From: Paramagnetospirillum magneticum AMB-1
Lineage (GTDB): Bacteria > Pseudomonadota > Alphaproteobacteria > Rhodospirillales > Magnetospirillaceae
Direction: 5' to 3'
DNA length: 64,000 nucleotides
NCBI RefSeq assembly: GCF_000009985.1
Contig: NC_007626.1
Location: forward strand, 496,001-560,000
Made by a program: the position numbers and the translations under genes
Shown here: positions 40,104 through 49,433 of the stretch, one piece after another
How the letters are laid out: each line of letters starts with the position of its first letter
Numbering within the stretch: position 1 is the stretch's first letter
Notes under the pieces: generated by a model
Told to the model about the DNA's origin: nothing
Database searches by the model: none
Seen by the model: the letters and a program-made list of their open reading frames with translations, nothing else

Positions 40104-41123
40104 CTAGTACACCAGCTCGTCTTCCTCGCGGCCCTCGGAGATGACGATCTGTCCCGACGCCGCCAGTTCCTTGGCCATGACCACGATGGCGGCCTGGGCC
40201 TGATCCACGTCCCTGAGGCGGACCGGGCCGAGCGCCTCCATGTCCTCGCGCAGCATCTTGCCGGCGCGTTCGGACATGTTCTTGAAGAACAGTTCCTTGA
40301 CCCCGTCGGCGCCGCCCTTGAGCGCGATGGCCAGCTTGTCCTTCTCCACCGAGCGCAGCAGCACCTGGATGCCGGCGGCGTCGATGCGGGTGAGGTCGTC
40401 GAAGGTGAACATCAGCGCCTTGATCTTCTCGGCGCTTTCTCGGTTGCGTTCCTCCAGGGCCGACATGAACCGGTTTTCGGTATTGCGATCCAGGTTGTTG
40501 AAGATGTCGGCCATCAGTTCGTGGGCGTCGCGGCGCTGGGTGCGGGCCAGGTTGGTCATGAACTCGGTCCTCAGAGTCTTTTCCACGCCGTCCAGCACTT
40601 CCTTCTGCACCGCCTCCATGCGCAGCATGCGCATGATGACTTCCATGGCGAAGTTCTCGGGCAGGATGGCCAGCACGCGGGACGCATGGTCGGGCTTGAT
40701 CTTGGCCAGCACCACCGCCACGGTCTGGGGGTATTCGTTCTTCAGGTAGTTGGCCAGCACCTGCTCGGAGACGTTGCCCAGCTTGTCCCACATGGTACGG
40801 CCGGCGGGACCGCGGATTTCCTCCATGATGAGGTTCACGCGGTCCTTGGACAGGCTCTTCATCAGCAGGCGTTCGGTGGTGTCGAACGAGCCGGTCAGCG
40901 AGCCCGTCGACGACAGGGCGTCGGCGAATTCGACGAAGACGCGCTCCACCAGATTGGACGAGACGGTGCCAAGGCTGGCCATGATCTGGGACAGTTCCTT
41001 GATCTCGTCGTCGCCCAGCATGCCGAACAGCTTGGACGAGTGCTCTTCGTTGAGCGACAGCATGAACATGGCCGCCTTCTGGGGGCCGGTGAGGCTGCGG
41101 TAGTCTTCCTTGACGCGTGCCAT
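40104..41123 (-). CDS. fliG: Flagellar motor switch protein FliG
   Basis: A 339-residue rotor protein. The N-terminal part begins LTGPQKAAMFMLSLNEEHSSKLF, the middle domain carries the EHPQ-like ...YPQTVAVVLAKIKPDHASRVL region, and the C-terminal domain has FDDLTRIDAAGIQVLLRSVEKDKLAIALKG with the charged torque residues. It couples stator force to rotation and binds FliF. The gene order fliF-fliG-fliH is conserved, with 12 bp after fliF. Confidence 0.95.
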   Translation of the reverse strand: MARVKEDYRSLTGPQKAAMFMLSLNEEHSSKLFGMLGDDEIKELSQIMASLGTVSSNLVERVFVEFADALSSTGSLTGSFDTTERLLMKSLSKDRVNLIMEEIRGPAGRTMWDKLGNVSEQVLANYLKNEYPQTVAVVLAKIKPDHASRVLAILPENFAMEVIMRMLRMEAVQKEVLDGVEKTLRTEFMTNLARTQRRDAHELMADIFNNLDRNTENRFMSALEERNRESAEKIKALMFTFDDLTRIDAAGIQVLLRSVEKDKLAIALKGGADGVKELFFKNMSERAGKMLREDMEALGPVRLRDVDQAQAAIVVMAKELAASGQIVISEGREEDELVY

Positions 41124-41135
41124 GGCGGTTCCCTA

Positions 41136-42797
41136 TCAGCTTTCCTGGTAGAGCCAGTTGCGGATGATGGACAGAGCCTCTTCCGGATGCTTCTCGACGA
41201 TTTCGCCGATCTTGCGGATCGAGGAGGCCTTGACGCGGCCTTCCACCTTGTCGATGTCGATCAGTTCGTCGGCGATGACCTCTTCCTCGCCGCCCAGCGG
41301 GGCCGGCATGGCGGCGGCGCCGGGGCCGGTGAGCTGCGGCATGGCGCCGCCATCGGTGGTCAGCAGGCGGCGGCCGTCGGGGCCGACCTGACCCTGCATG
41401 GACTCGATGGCCCGGCTGATGAGCGGACGCAGCACCAGCAGCAGGAACAGGATGGCCACCACCGAGAGGCCCAGATTCGAGGCGATCTTCTCGACGAAGT
41501 CGCGGCGCATGCCGAAGATGAACTCGCCCGGCTCCTCGGCCTGAAGCAGCTCCTCGCCCTTGTAGAAGGGCATGGAGGCCACCTTGACCTGATCATCGCG
41601 GTCCTTGGTGTAGCCGATGGCCGACTTGACCAGGGCTTCGATCTGGGACAGCTCTTCGGCGGTGCGCTCGCGGTACGAGGTCTGCTTGCCGTCGGCCGAC
41701 TGCTCGCGCACGCCGTCGACGATGACGGCGGCGGAAACCTTGCGGATCTCGCCCATCTCGCGGACCGTGCTCTTGGTCTTGCGCGAGATCTCGTAGTTCA
41801 CGGTTTCCTGGTTCTTGTTGATCTTGGTCGAGGTGCGGATGTTGCCCGAGGACGAGGCGTTGGGATCGGGCAGGTTCTGCTGAACGGTGACCGGGGTGGG
41901 CTCGGCGTCCTGGCTCTGCTCGCCCTCGTTGACGGTGACCTGGGAGCGGACCACCTTGGTCTCGGGGTCGAAGGTTTCCTCGGTGGTGGTGGCCTGGCTC
42001 ATGTCCATGTCCACCGTGACCTCGGCGCGCACCCGGCCCGGACCCAGCGAACGCTCCAGCAGGTCCTCGATGGTCTTGACCAGCTTGGCCTCGGTCTTGA
42101 CCTTCATCTCCTCGGCGGTCTGGGCCTGATACTCCTTGGAGTTCTCGAAGCCCTTGGCCAGCAGGGTGCCCTTGTCGTCGACGATGGAGATGCGCGACGG
42201 CTTCATCTTGGGGACGGCGGCGGCGATCAGGTGCTGGATGGCGCTGACCTGGCCCTTGTCCAGCCGCTGGGCGCCGTTCATCTTGATGATGACCGAGGCG
42301 GACGGCTCCTGGGTATCGCGGGAGAAGGCCTCGCGCTTGGGCAGCACCAGATGGACGCGGGCCGCCTTGACCCGGTCGATGGAGCGGATGGTCTTGGACA
42401 GCTCGCCTTCCAGGGCGCGGACCATGGTGATGTTCTGCTGGAAGCTGGTGGAGCCCAGCGCGTCCTGCTTGTCGAACAATTCATAGCCGGCCATGCGGCC
42501 GCCGGCGGGCAGGGCCTGCTCGGCCATGCGCACGCGCAGGTCCAGCTTGCGGTCTTTGGGCACCCAGACCTCGGTGCCGTCCTTCCTGAGTTCGTAGGGA
42601 ATCTTGTCGGCGGTCAGCTTCTCGATGATCTGCTTGGAATCGCCCAGATCGAGATCGCCATACAGCAATTCCATCTGCGGCGCGGCGACGCGGCTCATCA
42701 GATAGATGAAGAAGCCGAGAATACTGACGCCGACACCGGCGATGGCGGCCAGCCGCATGGGCCCCAGGCCGCGCAGCATCTGCAGGAATGCGTTCAC
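41136..42797 (-). CDS. fliF: Flagellar MS-ring protein FliF
   Basis: A 553-residue membrane ring protein. Start GTG 42797 has GGAG about 6 bp upstream; the open frame extends 21 codons further without a better site. The first TM (LAAIAGVGVSILGFFIYLM), the YscJ/FliF domain (AQMELLYGDLDLGDSKQIIEKL-like start, ARVHLVLPKREAFSRD), a Pro/Ser-rich periplasmic linker, a second TM (LGLSVVAILFLLLVLRPLI) and a C-terminal FliG-binding tail (RKIGEIVEKHPEEALSIIRNWL) are all present. It is the platform on which the flagellum is built. Confidence 0.93.
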   Translation of the reverse strand: MNAFLQMLRGLGPMRLAAIAGVGVSILGFFIYLMSRVAAPQMELLYGDLDLGDSKQIIEKLTADKIPYELRKDGTEVWVPKDRKLDLRVRMAEQALPAGGRMAGYELFDKQDALGSTSFQQNITMVRALEGELSKTIRSIDRVKAARVHLVLPKREAFSRDTQEPSASVIIKMNGAQRLDKGQVSAIQHLIAAAVPKMKPSRISIVDDKGTLLAKGFENSKEYQAQTAEEMKVKTEAKLVKTIEDLLERSLGPGRVRAEVTVDMDMSQATTTEETFDPETKVVRSQVTVNEGEQSQDAEPTPVTVQQNLPDPNASSSGNIRTSTKINKNQETVNYEISRKTKSTVREMGEIRKVSAAVIVDGVREQSADGKQTSYRERTAEELSQIEALVKSAIGYTKDRDDQVKVASMPFYKGEELLQAEEPGEFIFGMRRDFVEKIASNLGLSVVAILFLLLVLRPLISRAIESMQGQVGPDGRRLLTTDGGAMPQLTGPGAAAMPAPLGGEEEVIADELIDIDKVEGRVKASSIRKIGEIVEKHPEEALSIIRNWLYQES

Positions 42798-42904
42798 GTC
42801 GTCTCCATCGGGTGCCCATCGCCCAGGCGCGCGGGGGGTGCCGCCGGCCGGCACACACATCCAGGTGACAGACTAAGGTCTTGCCGCTGAAGAGATGGTT
42901 AACG

Positions 42905-42932
42905 CCCGGCAATTTTTGCCGGGTGGGGTTTT
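42905..42932 (+). other. Hairpin upstream of fliF
   Basis: CCCGGCAA (42905-42912) pairs with TTGCCGGG (42916-42923) around TTT and is followed on the plus strand by TGGGGTTTT. It could be a weak plus-strand terminator or a leader hairpin of the fliF transcript. Which one is not clear. Confidence 0.35.
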
Positions 42933-42996
42933 GCTGTATTGCGTGAGCCCCTCAGGCGCCGGGCGCGGGCGTCTCGCCCGCATTCCGGACAGAATC

Positions 42997-43024
42997 GGAC
43001 CGGCGGCCTTCTGGCCGCCGGTCC
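42997..43024 (-). terminator. Hairpin terminator after flgE
   Basis: A perfect 12-bp stem (42997-43008 with 43013-43024) and a four-base loop lie 34 bp after the flgE stop. The T content that follows on the minus strand is weak, but position and strength fit the end of the fliK-flgD-flgE transcript. Confidence 0.6.
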
Positions 43025-43057
43025 TTGTCAGGAAGCAGGATGGGGGGATTGGACGCG

Positions 43058-45589
43058 TTAACGCTTGATCTGCACCAGTTCGTCCAGCATCTGGTCGGCA
43101 GTGGTGATGATCTTGGCCGCGGCCGAATAGGCGCGCTGGGTGATGATCATGGTGGTGAACTCGGAGCCGATATCCACGGTCGAAGCTTCCAGCGACGCCG
43201 ACTGCACCGAACCGGCACCGGCATTGTTGGCCTGACGCAGGGTGTACGAGCCCGAGGTGTTGGTCTCGATCCAGGAATTGCCGGTCAGGGATTCCAAGCC
43301 GTTGGGGTTGGTGAAGGTGGCCACCGGGATCTGGAAGACCGGACGGCGGACGCCGTTGTCGAACAGGGCGGTGACCACGCCGTCGGTGCCCACCGAGACG
43401 CCCGAGAAGTTGCCGAACTTGGCGCCGTTCTGGGTCAAATAGGCCAGCTGATAGGTACCGCCCAGCTGGGTCATGCCGTCGGCCTGCGAGGTGTTGCCCA
43501 CGAACCAGTTGATGCGCTGGTCGGCGCCGGTGCCGTTGGGAACCAGGGTCATGGACTGGGCGCCGTTGGCCCAGTTGACGGCCATCTTGCCCACGTTGAC
43601 GGTCTTGGGCGTGCCGTCGCCGTTGAAGGTGATGGCGGGATTAACCTGGGTGATGGCGTTCAGGTAGAACTCGCCGTTGACCGTGTCCACCGAGGGGATG
43701 CCCGAGCTCCAGTTGCGGGTCTGCGACTGGGTCACGGTGGTGCCCATGTTGGCCATGCTGAACTTGGCTGTGGAGCCGCCTTGCTGCTGCACGATCTCCA
43801 GCGTCGAGCCGTTGGCGCGGAACAGGGGCAGCTTGCCGCCCAGGGCCACCACGGTCTTGGTGGCGGCGATGCCGCCATTGGTGTTCTCGTCCCAGTTCTT
43901 GGGATTGCGCAACGCCTGGGCCACCAGGGTGGCGACGTCGGACCCCGAGGTCAGGTTGGTATTGTTGAGGTTGATGACGACTTCCTTGCCGACGGTCGGT
44001 GAGATGGTGCCGGTGGTGTCGAAATAGACGTTGAGGTCATAGCCGCCGATGGTGATGGTGAAGGACTTGGTGTCCAAGGCCTGCACATCGGCGGACGACG
44101 AGGCGGTGAAGTCCACCCGGCCCTGGCTGGCATAGACCAGCGACGGAGTCGAGTTGTCCACGATATCCATGGAGGCGGCGCCCGAGGGTGGGTTCACGCC
44201 CCGCTGGTCCTGGTAGGGGGCGGTCGAGGTGGTGACGTAGTCGGCGGGCGTCAGGTACAGCGCCGTGGCAGTCTTGCTGGAGACCTGGTAGTAGCCGGTA
44301 TTGTTGGTGGTGCTGAGGCTGTTGCTGACCTTGATGTAGTCGCCGACCGCATAGTCGGTCTGGCTGTAGGCCGCGTCGCCGGTGAAGTCGATGGCGTTGC
44401 CCAGGCCGCCGAGATTGGCGGCGAAGGCGGCGGCGGTATAGGTCTTGTTGGCGCCGCCGATCTCGATGGCGGCCGCGGTGGCGACCGTATCGACGATGGT
44501 CGGCGAGGTCGCCACGGTCGAGCTGACGTACCAGTCGCCGTTATTGGTGCTGGCGGTGCCCGAGGCGCCGGAAATGTTCAGGATGGAACCGGTGGGCAGG
44601 GCCCGCTGCGCGGTGAGGAGCGGGTTGCCCAGGGTGAATTGCGGCATGGCGATGACGCCGGTTCCGGCGAAATAGCCCATGTTGGTGGCGCTGGCGGAGG
44701 TGACCAGGGTGGTGATGCCGTTGCCGGTATTGCCGGCGGCGGCGCCGTATATCTTGAGGGCGGCGGTGGAGTTCTGCTTGACGTCGGTCAGCGTCGAAGC
44801 CACCGAGTAGAAGTTGCTCTTGGTTTCCACGTCCCACTGGTTCGAGTTGGTCTTGGTCCAGTTGACGTTGAAATTGTGGGTGTCGCCGAGCGAGTCGTAG
44901 ATCAGCACGCTGGTCTGGTGATAGCCGGACGAGGAGGTGCTGGCCGGGTTGTAGATGGTGTCGCCCGACGGCAGGTTGGCGCCCATCTTGATCTGAGTGG
45001 TCTGGTCGGCGGTGCCGCCGATGGTCTTCAGATTGAGGGACTTGGTTTCCTGCGGATTGATGATGTTCTGGTTGACGTAGTGGAACGTGCCGTCGGCCTG
45101 CTTGTAGGCCTTCATGTAGGTGTTGCCGTCGACGGTCAGCTCGGTCGGCTTGGCCAGAACGTTGTTGTTGGTGGGCTGCAGCGGCCAGCCCTGGACGTAG
45201 AAGCCCGACACGTTCTGCAGATAGCCTTCCTTATCCACCTTGAACGACCCGGCGCGGGTGTAGGCGAACATGCCGTTGCCGGACGTGGCGGGATCAGGAT
45301 CGGTGTTGACCACGAACATGCCCTGGCCCGACAGGGCGAGGTCGGTGGAATTGGTGGTGGCCTGCAGCAGGCCCTGGCTGTCGATGGCCGCCCGGGGCTT
45401 GGACTGGACGCCGCCCGGCGAATAGGTGGTCAGGGAGACCTGCTTGGTCACCAGGGTCTGGAAGTTGACCTTGGCCCCCTTGTAGCCGGTGGTGTTCACG
45501 TTGGTGATGTTGTCCGAAATGGCTCCCATCGCGCTGGACTGAGAGGCCAGACCGGAGACACCCGAGAACAATGCGCCGTACAAGCTCAT
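43058..45589 (-). CDS. flgE: Flagellar hook protein FlgE (long form)
   Basis: An 843-residue hook subunit. The N-terminal rod-hook motif (SLYGALFSGVSGLASQSSAMGAISDNITNVNTTGYK, marked by SGLASQS and NVNTTGYKG) and the C-terminal D0 helix (GSEFTTMIITQRAYSAAAKIITTADQMLDELVQIKR, marked by TQRAYSA and TADQMLDEL) are conserved. Between them lies a large Ser/Thr/Asn/Gly-rich insert, so the protein is about twice as long as enterobacterial FlgE. The extra domains should decorate the outside of the hook. The order fliK-flgD-flgE puts it last in the hook operon. Confidence 0.92.
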   Translation of the reverse strand: MSLYGALFSGVSGLASQSSAMGAISDNITNVNTTGYKGAKVNFQTLVTKQVSLTTYSPGGVQSKPRAAIDSQGLLQATTNSTDLALSGQGMFVVNTDPDPATSGNGMFAYTRAGSFKVDKEGYLQNVSGFYVQGWPLQPTNNNVLAKPTELTVDGNTYMKAYKQADGTFHYVNQNIINPQETKSLNLKTIGGTADQTTQIKMGANLPSGDTIYNPASTSSSGYHQTSVLIYDSLGDTHNFNVNWTKTNSNQWDVETKSNFYSVASTLTDVKQNSTAALKIYGAAAGNTGNGITTLVTSASATNMGYFAGTGVIAMPQFTLGNPLLTAQRALPTGSILNISGASGTASTNNGDWYVSSTVATSPTIVDTVATAAAIEIGGANKTYTAAAFAANLGGLGNAIDFTGDAAYSQTDYAVGDYIKVSNSLSTTNNTGYYQVSSKTATALYLTPADYVTTSTAPYQDQRGVNPPSGAASMDIVDNSTPSLVYASQGRVDFTASSSADVQALDTKSFTITIGGYDLNVYFDTTGTISPTVGKEVVINLNNTNLTSGSDVATLVAQALRNPKNWDENTNGGIAATKTVVALGGKLPLFRANGSTLEIVQQQGGSTAKFSMANMGTTVTQSQTRNWSSGIPSVDTVNGEFYLNAITQVNPAITFNGDGTPKTVNVGKMAVNWANGAQSMTLVPNGTGADQRINWFVGNTSQADGMTQLGGTYQLAYLTQNGAKFGNFSGVSVGTDGVVTALFDNGVRRPVFQIPVATFTNPNGLESLTGNSWIETNTSGSYTLRQANNAGAGSVQSASLEASTVDIGSEFTTMIITQRAYSAAAKIITTADQMLDELVQIKR

Positions 45590-45611
45590 GATATCCTCCT
45601 GATCCTAAATT

Positions 45612-46436
45612 CTACTGGCCGGTCGAGCTGGAGCCGCTCGACGAGCTAGAGTTGTTCGAAGAGCCCTGCAGCGCCTGAAGTTGCGCCAGCGCGGCCTGAT
45701 ACTGGGCGTTGGCGGCGGCCAACTGCGCGTTGTTGATGCTGGACTGGTTGTCCTTGACGCTGACCACCTTATCCATGGTCAGGGTGATGTCGTTGCCCTT
45801 GGTCCCGGCGCCCATCACCAGGGTGGTGCCGTTGGTGGCGTCGTTGGTCACCTTGGTCACCCGGCCGAAGCTGGTGCTGGTGGTGGTGATGGAGGTGCCG
45901 TCGGCGGCGGTGGCCACCACCTGGAAGGAATAGCGGCCGTCATCGAGCTGGGTGCCCGACGAGTCCTTGCCGTTCCAGCTGAGGCTATGGGCGCCCGAGG
46001 CGGTCTCGCCGGCGATGGAATTGACCTGCTTGCCGGTGGAATCCTTGATCACGATTTTCACGTCGCGGGCTTCCTTGGGCAGGGTGTAGGTCAGCGAGGC
46101 GGCGCTGTCTTGCAGCGGCAGGTCGGTGCCCGACACCTCGACGGTCTGGCCGAGATAGCTGATGCCCTGGGAGGTCTGGGCGGTCTGCTGCAGCTTGATC
46201 AGCTTTTCCAGGTTGGAATTGGCGTTGATCTGCTGCTCGACGCTGGAGAACTGGACCAGCTGGTTGGTGAACTGGGTCGAGTCCATGGGCGACAGCGGGT
46301 CCTGATGCTTCAGCTGAGTGGTCAGCATGGTCAGGAAGGTATTGAAGTTGCTGCCCAGCGTGGCCTTGCCGGCGGCGGAGCCCGTGGCGGCCGAGGCCGT
46401 TGCGGCGTTGGTGGCGGAGGTGTCGACGGTGGTCAT
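45612..46436 (-). CDS. flgD: Hook-capping protein FlgD
   Basis: A 274-residue hook cap. The N-terminus has FNTFLTMLTTQLKHQDPLSPMDSTQFTNQLVQFSSVEQQI, with the diagnostic LKHQDPLSPMD. The FlgD Ig/Tudor domains follow (SYLGQTVEVSGTDLPLQD, WNGKDSSGTQLDDGRYSF). The C-terminus is a Ser/Asn-rich tail (SSNNSSSSSGSSS). FlgD caps the growing hook while FlgE subunits are added. It starts 12 bp after the fliK stop. Confidence 0.95.
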   Translation of the reverse strand: MTTVDTSATNAATASAATGSAAGKATLGSNFNTFLTMLTTQLKHQDPLSPMDSTQFTNQLVQFSSVEQQINANSNLEKLIKLQQTAQTSQGISYLGQTVEVSGTDLPLQDSAASLTYTLPKEARDVKIVIKDSTGKQVNSIAGETASGAHSLSWNGKDSSGTQLDDGRYSFQVVATAADGTSITTTSTSFGRVTKVTNDATNGTTLVMGAGTKGNDITLTMDKVVSVKDNQSSINNAQLAAANAQYQAALAQLQALQGSSNNSSSSSGSSSTGQ

Positions 46437-46447
46437 GGGCGTTGCTC

Positions 46448-48211
46448 CTACACCGAGATGTCGACGCCGGAGCGTCCGCCGAGGGTCCGGCTCCGCGCGG
46501 CCTGGGCCGCGCCGGCGCCGGCCAGCTGGGCCTCGTCGCCGCCGGCGGCGGCACGGTTGCGGCCACGGCGGGACCGGGTGTTGTTGTTGCCGCGATCGGC
46601 GTTCTGCTGCTGCTCGCCGCCCTTCAGGCTGAAGGTGGTGGCGGCGCTGTCGGGCTTGAGCCCGGCATCCTCCAGGGCCTTCTCCAGGCCCTTGGCGTCC
46701 TTTTGCAGCATGGCCAGGGTCTCGGGCTTGTCGGCGGTGACGGTGGCCGAGACATGGCCATCGGCGCTGACTTCCAGCTTGATCTCGATCTTACCCAGCT
46801 CATAGGGCTTCAGCTGGATCTTGATGGTGTCGGCGCCGTCCTTGACCTGCTTGTCGATCTGGACGGTGACCTGCTCCATCACCTGGGCCTGCAGCAGGGT
46901 GCGGGGGGTGCGGGCGGCGGATTGGGCCGCCTGGCCGCCGGACGCCTTGTCGGCGGCCTGGGCCGAGCCCACGCCGGCCAGGCCGACGACGGTGCGCTGC
47001 TCGGGGGCGGCCTCGTCGGCAGCCGAGGCTTCGACCTGGGCGGCCAGAATGGCGGCGAAGGGGCTGGCCTCGGCCTCGCCCGTCGCGGCGGCATTGGTGT
47101 CCAGGGTGACGGTGGCGGGGGTCTGTTCCACGGCGGCGCCACTGTCCTGGCTCGAGGCGAAGCCCTGACCCTGCGCCTGCTCCTGGCCGCTGCCCTGGCC
47201 GTTGACGGCCTGGGCGGCGAGGTCCTGCAGCGACAGCGTGTCGACCATGGTGGCTGCCGTCTGGGCGGCGGGGGTGGTGTCGACGGTGGTAGTCTGGACT
47301 TTGATGTCCAGGTGGACGTTGGAGCCCGCCAGCATGGCGGCCAGATCGCGGGCCTGCTCGTCGGCCAGGCTGTCGGTCTGGTCGGTGATGCTGGCCTCGG
47401 CGGCGGCCTTGTGCTGGCCGACCTTGGTGATCATCTGATTGACCAGTTCGGTGGCGGCGTCGAGCGCGTCGTCCAGATTGCCGTCCTGGACGTCGTTGAC
47501 CAGGCGGTTTTCCAGGTCGGTGATGCGCTGGCGGTCGGCGGCGGACAGGCCGGCCATGGGATCGGCCTCAGGCTTGCCGTCGTCGGCGCTGGCCAGCTGG
47601 GCGCTGATGGTCTGGGCCATGGCATTGAGGTCCAGGGCCGGACCGTTGTCGGCTTTGGTGTCGGCCACCTGGACGATCTGGACGGTCTCGGTGATGGTGA
47701 CGTCGAGCGAAACGATGATCTGCTCGTCGTCCTTGGCCTTGGTCTCCACCGGAGCCTGGACGGTGTCGTCGTCGGCGGTCGGGGCGTTCTGGGCTGAAGC
47801 GTCGCTGTCGGCGGCCTGGACGGTGGCCGGCGCGTCGTCGTCCTTCTGGACCGGAGCCGGGGCGGCCTGGGCGTCGTCGCCCTTGCGGGCGGTGGCGGCG
47901 CCGGCGGCGCGGGGCTTGTCGGCCTTGAGCAGCGGACGGGCGTCCTTGGCGTCGGGCTGGGCGTCCTGGCGGGCGTCCTTGGCGTCGACCTTGACGTCCA
48001 TGTGCAGGCGGGTGATGTGCTCGGACAGGACCTTGTCGCCGGAGATCAGGCCGCCCAGGCTGCCGTTTTTGCCGGCGAAGCGCTGGGTGGTCTGCTGCAG
48101 CACCGAGAGGAAGGCGTCCTCGGCCGACACGCTCTCCTGCTGCTTGTCCAGCGAGAGGGGAGTCATGTTGGCTTCGGGTACCACACGCTTGTCGATGGAT
48201 TGCACGGTCAT
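46448..48211 (-). CDS. fliK: Flagellar hook-length control protein FliK
   Basis: A 587-residue secreted ruler. The N-terminal two thirds are Ala/Asp/Gln-rich and disordered, with acidic blocks (VDAKDARQDAQPDAKDARP). The C-terminal Flg_hook domain has IKIQLKPYELGKIEIKLEVSADGHVSATVTADKPETLAMLQKD, marked by LKPYELGKIEIKLE and TLAMLQKD. The start ATG 48211 lies about 40 bp downstream of the start point expected from the sigma-54 promoter at 48265-48280. The frame is open further upstream across that promoter, but this is unlikely to be translated. Confidence 0.9.
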   Translation of the reverse strand: MTVQSIDKRVVPEANMTPLSLDKQQESVSAEDAFLSVLQQTTQRFAGKNGSLGGLISGDKVLSEHITRLHMDVKVDAKDARQDAQPDAKDARPLLKADKPRAAGAATARKGDDAQAAPAPVQKDDDAPATVQAADSDASAQNAPTADDDTVQAPVETKAKDDEQIIVSLDVTITETVQIVQVADTKADNGPALDLNAMAQTISAQLASADDGKPEADPMAGLSAADRQRITDLENRLVNDVQDGNLDDALDAATELVNQMITKVGQHKAAAEASITDQTDSLADEQARDLAAMLAGSNVHLDIKVQTTTVDTTPAAQTAATMVDTLSLQDLAAQAVNGQGSGQEQAQGQGFASSQDSGAAVEQTPATVTLDTNAAATGEAEASPFAAILAAQVEASAADEAAPEQRTVVGLAGVGSAQAADKASGGQAAQSAARTPRTLLQAQVMEQVTVQIDKQVKDGADTIKIQLKPYELGKIEIKLEVSADGHVSATVTADKPETLAMLQKDAKGLEKALEDAGLKPDSAATTFSLKGGEQQQNADRGNNNTRSRRGRNRAAAGGDEAQLAGAGAAQAARSRTLGGRSGVDISV

Positions 48212-48264
48212 GGTCTTGTCCCCGCAGAATGGGCTTCGCGAACGATCTTTCGCGCCAAGACCTG

Positions 48265-48280
48265 AGCAAGCGGCGGGCCA
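48265..48280 (-). promoter_or_regulatory. Sigma-54 promoter of the fliK-flgD-flgE operon
   Basis: On the minus strand the sequence is TGGCCCGCCGCTTGCT, matching the sigma-54 consensus TGGCACG-N4-TTGCW at all but one position. The GG and GC are exactly 10 bp apart. It lies about 54 bp upstream of the fliK start. FlbD, encoded at 37683-39056, is the expected activator. Confidence 0.75.
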
Positions 48281-48405
48281 AGTGGTGTCGGTTCGGCTAT
48301 CTAATTGATATTTAATGGGAAAGATTTTTACGCCCTGGGTGCCGTTCCCCTGTGGGACGGCGGCGTACGGAAAAATCTGCCGGGTGCGGGGAAAAGCCTG
48401 CCGGT

Positions 48406-48666
48406 TCAGTAGATGTCGCGGTCGGCCTCGTCGTCCCGGGCCAGGCTCATGATGCCCACTCCCATGGCCACCGAGCCGAAGGTGACGAACAGCCCGCCGA
48501 ACAGCAGGAGCAGCACCGGGACGGGATTGGGGGATTCCATGGCCAGGGTGCGGATATGGCCGAGATCGGTGGCCAGCACCAGGGCGCCGAAGGTCGCGCC
48601 GGCCGCCAGGCCGTAGCACAGGTGCTGGGCCAGGAATTTCAGCGGCTCGCGCTCTTTGGGGGTCAT
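48406..48666 (-). CDS. Small two-TM membrane protein
   Basis: An 86-residue protein with two hydrophobic segments (LCYGLAAGATFGALVLAT and VLLLLFGGLFVTFGSVAMGVGIM) and charged ends (MTPKEREPLKF at the start, DDEADRDIY at the end). It begins 5 bp after the end of the CinA-like gene, so the two are probably cotranscribed. The function is unknown. It lies upstream of the flagellar hook operon on the same strand, separated from it by the sigma-54 promoter region. Confidence 0.65.
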   Translation of the reverse strand: MTPKEREPLKFLAQHLCYGLAAGATFGALVLATDLGHIRTLAMESPNPVPVLLLLFGGLFVTFGSVAMGVGIMSLARDDEADRDIY

Positions 48667-48670
48667 GGCC

Positions 48671-49405
48671 TCACCCCTCGCTGACGGCGGCACCCAGTTC
48701 GGCCGCCAGGGCGCGGGTCTCGGCCATGACCTGCTCCAGCCGGGCGGCATCGGTGCCGCGGGCCACGATGGCGACCAGCGAGCGGCCCTCGGTGAACGAG
48801 GGGTACGAGCCCACGTCCACCTCGGGGTGGCGGTCCTGGATGCGGGTCAGGCCTTCGGCCAGATCGCCCTCGCGGACACCCAGGGTCACCGAGCGGGACA
48901 ATTGCGGCGGTCCTTCCGCCAGGGTGTGGCGGATGCCCTCGAACATGGCGCGCAGGATGGAGGGAACGCCCGCCATGACGAAGACGTTGTCCAGGCGGAA
49001 GCCGGGGGCCTGGCTGATGGGGTTGTCGACCAGTTGGGCTCCGGCCGGGATTTCCGCCATCTTGAGGCGGGCGGCATTGAGCTCGCCCTCGCCATAGCGG
49101 CTTTGCAACCGGCGGACGGCTTCCGGGTTGCGCTCCAGGGCGACGCCGAACGTCCTGGCCACCGCCGCCGAGGTGATGTCGTCATGGGTGGGGCCGATGC
49201 CGCCGCTGGTGAAGACATAGGTGTAGGCGGCCCGAAGGGCGTTTAGGGCGGCGACGATGGCCGCCGGATCGTCGCGGACGATGCGCACCTCGGCCAAGGT
49301 GATGCCGCGCGCCGCCAGTTCCTTGCCCAGATAGGCGACATTGGAATCCTGGGTGCGTCCCGACAGGATTTCATTGCCGATCACCAGGATCGCCGCATTG
49401 GCCAT
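48671..49405 (-). CDS. CinA-like molybdopterin-binding-domain protein
   Basis: A 244-residue protein of the CinA N-terminal (MoCF_biosynth) family: ILVIGNEILSGRTQDSN, then YVFTSGGIGPTHDDITSAAVARTFG and ENFVMAGVP-like NVFVMAGVPSILRAMFEG. These are the MoaB/CinA nucleotide-binding motifs. Full CinA has a C-terminal nicotinamide-nucleotide amidase domain, which is absent here. Its exact reaction (ADP-ribose or pterin-related pyrophosphatase) cannot be fixed from sequence. Confidence 0.85.
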   Translation of the reverse strand: MANAAILVIGNEILSGRTQDSNVAYLGKELAARGITLAEVRIVRDDPAAIVAALNALRAAYTYVFTSGGIGPTHDDITSAAVARTFGVALERNPEAVRRLQSRYGEGELNAARLKMAEIPAGAQLVDNPISQAPGFRLDNVFVMAGVPSILRAMFEGIRHTLAEGPPQLSRSVTLGVREGDLAEGLTRIQDRHPEVDVGSYPSFTEGRSLVAIVARGTDAARLEQVMAETRALAAELGAAVSEG

Positions 49406-49433
49406 GACCGCACTCCCATATCAGGGAATGATA

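Noticed and set aside
39918..42890. A 990-residue plus-strand open frame over fliH-fliG-fliF
   Set aside because: It is the antisense shadow of well-identified flagellar genes, with no domain of its own.
42798..42996. A sigma-54 promoter upstream of fliF
   Set aside because: I looked for GG-N10-GC on the minus strand and found only GG and GC pairs 8 bp apart, so no site is claimed.
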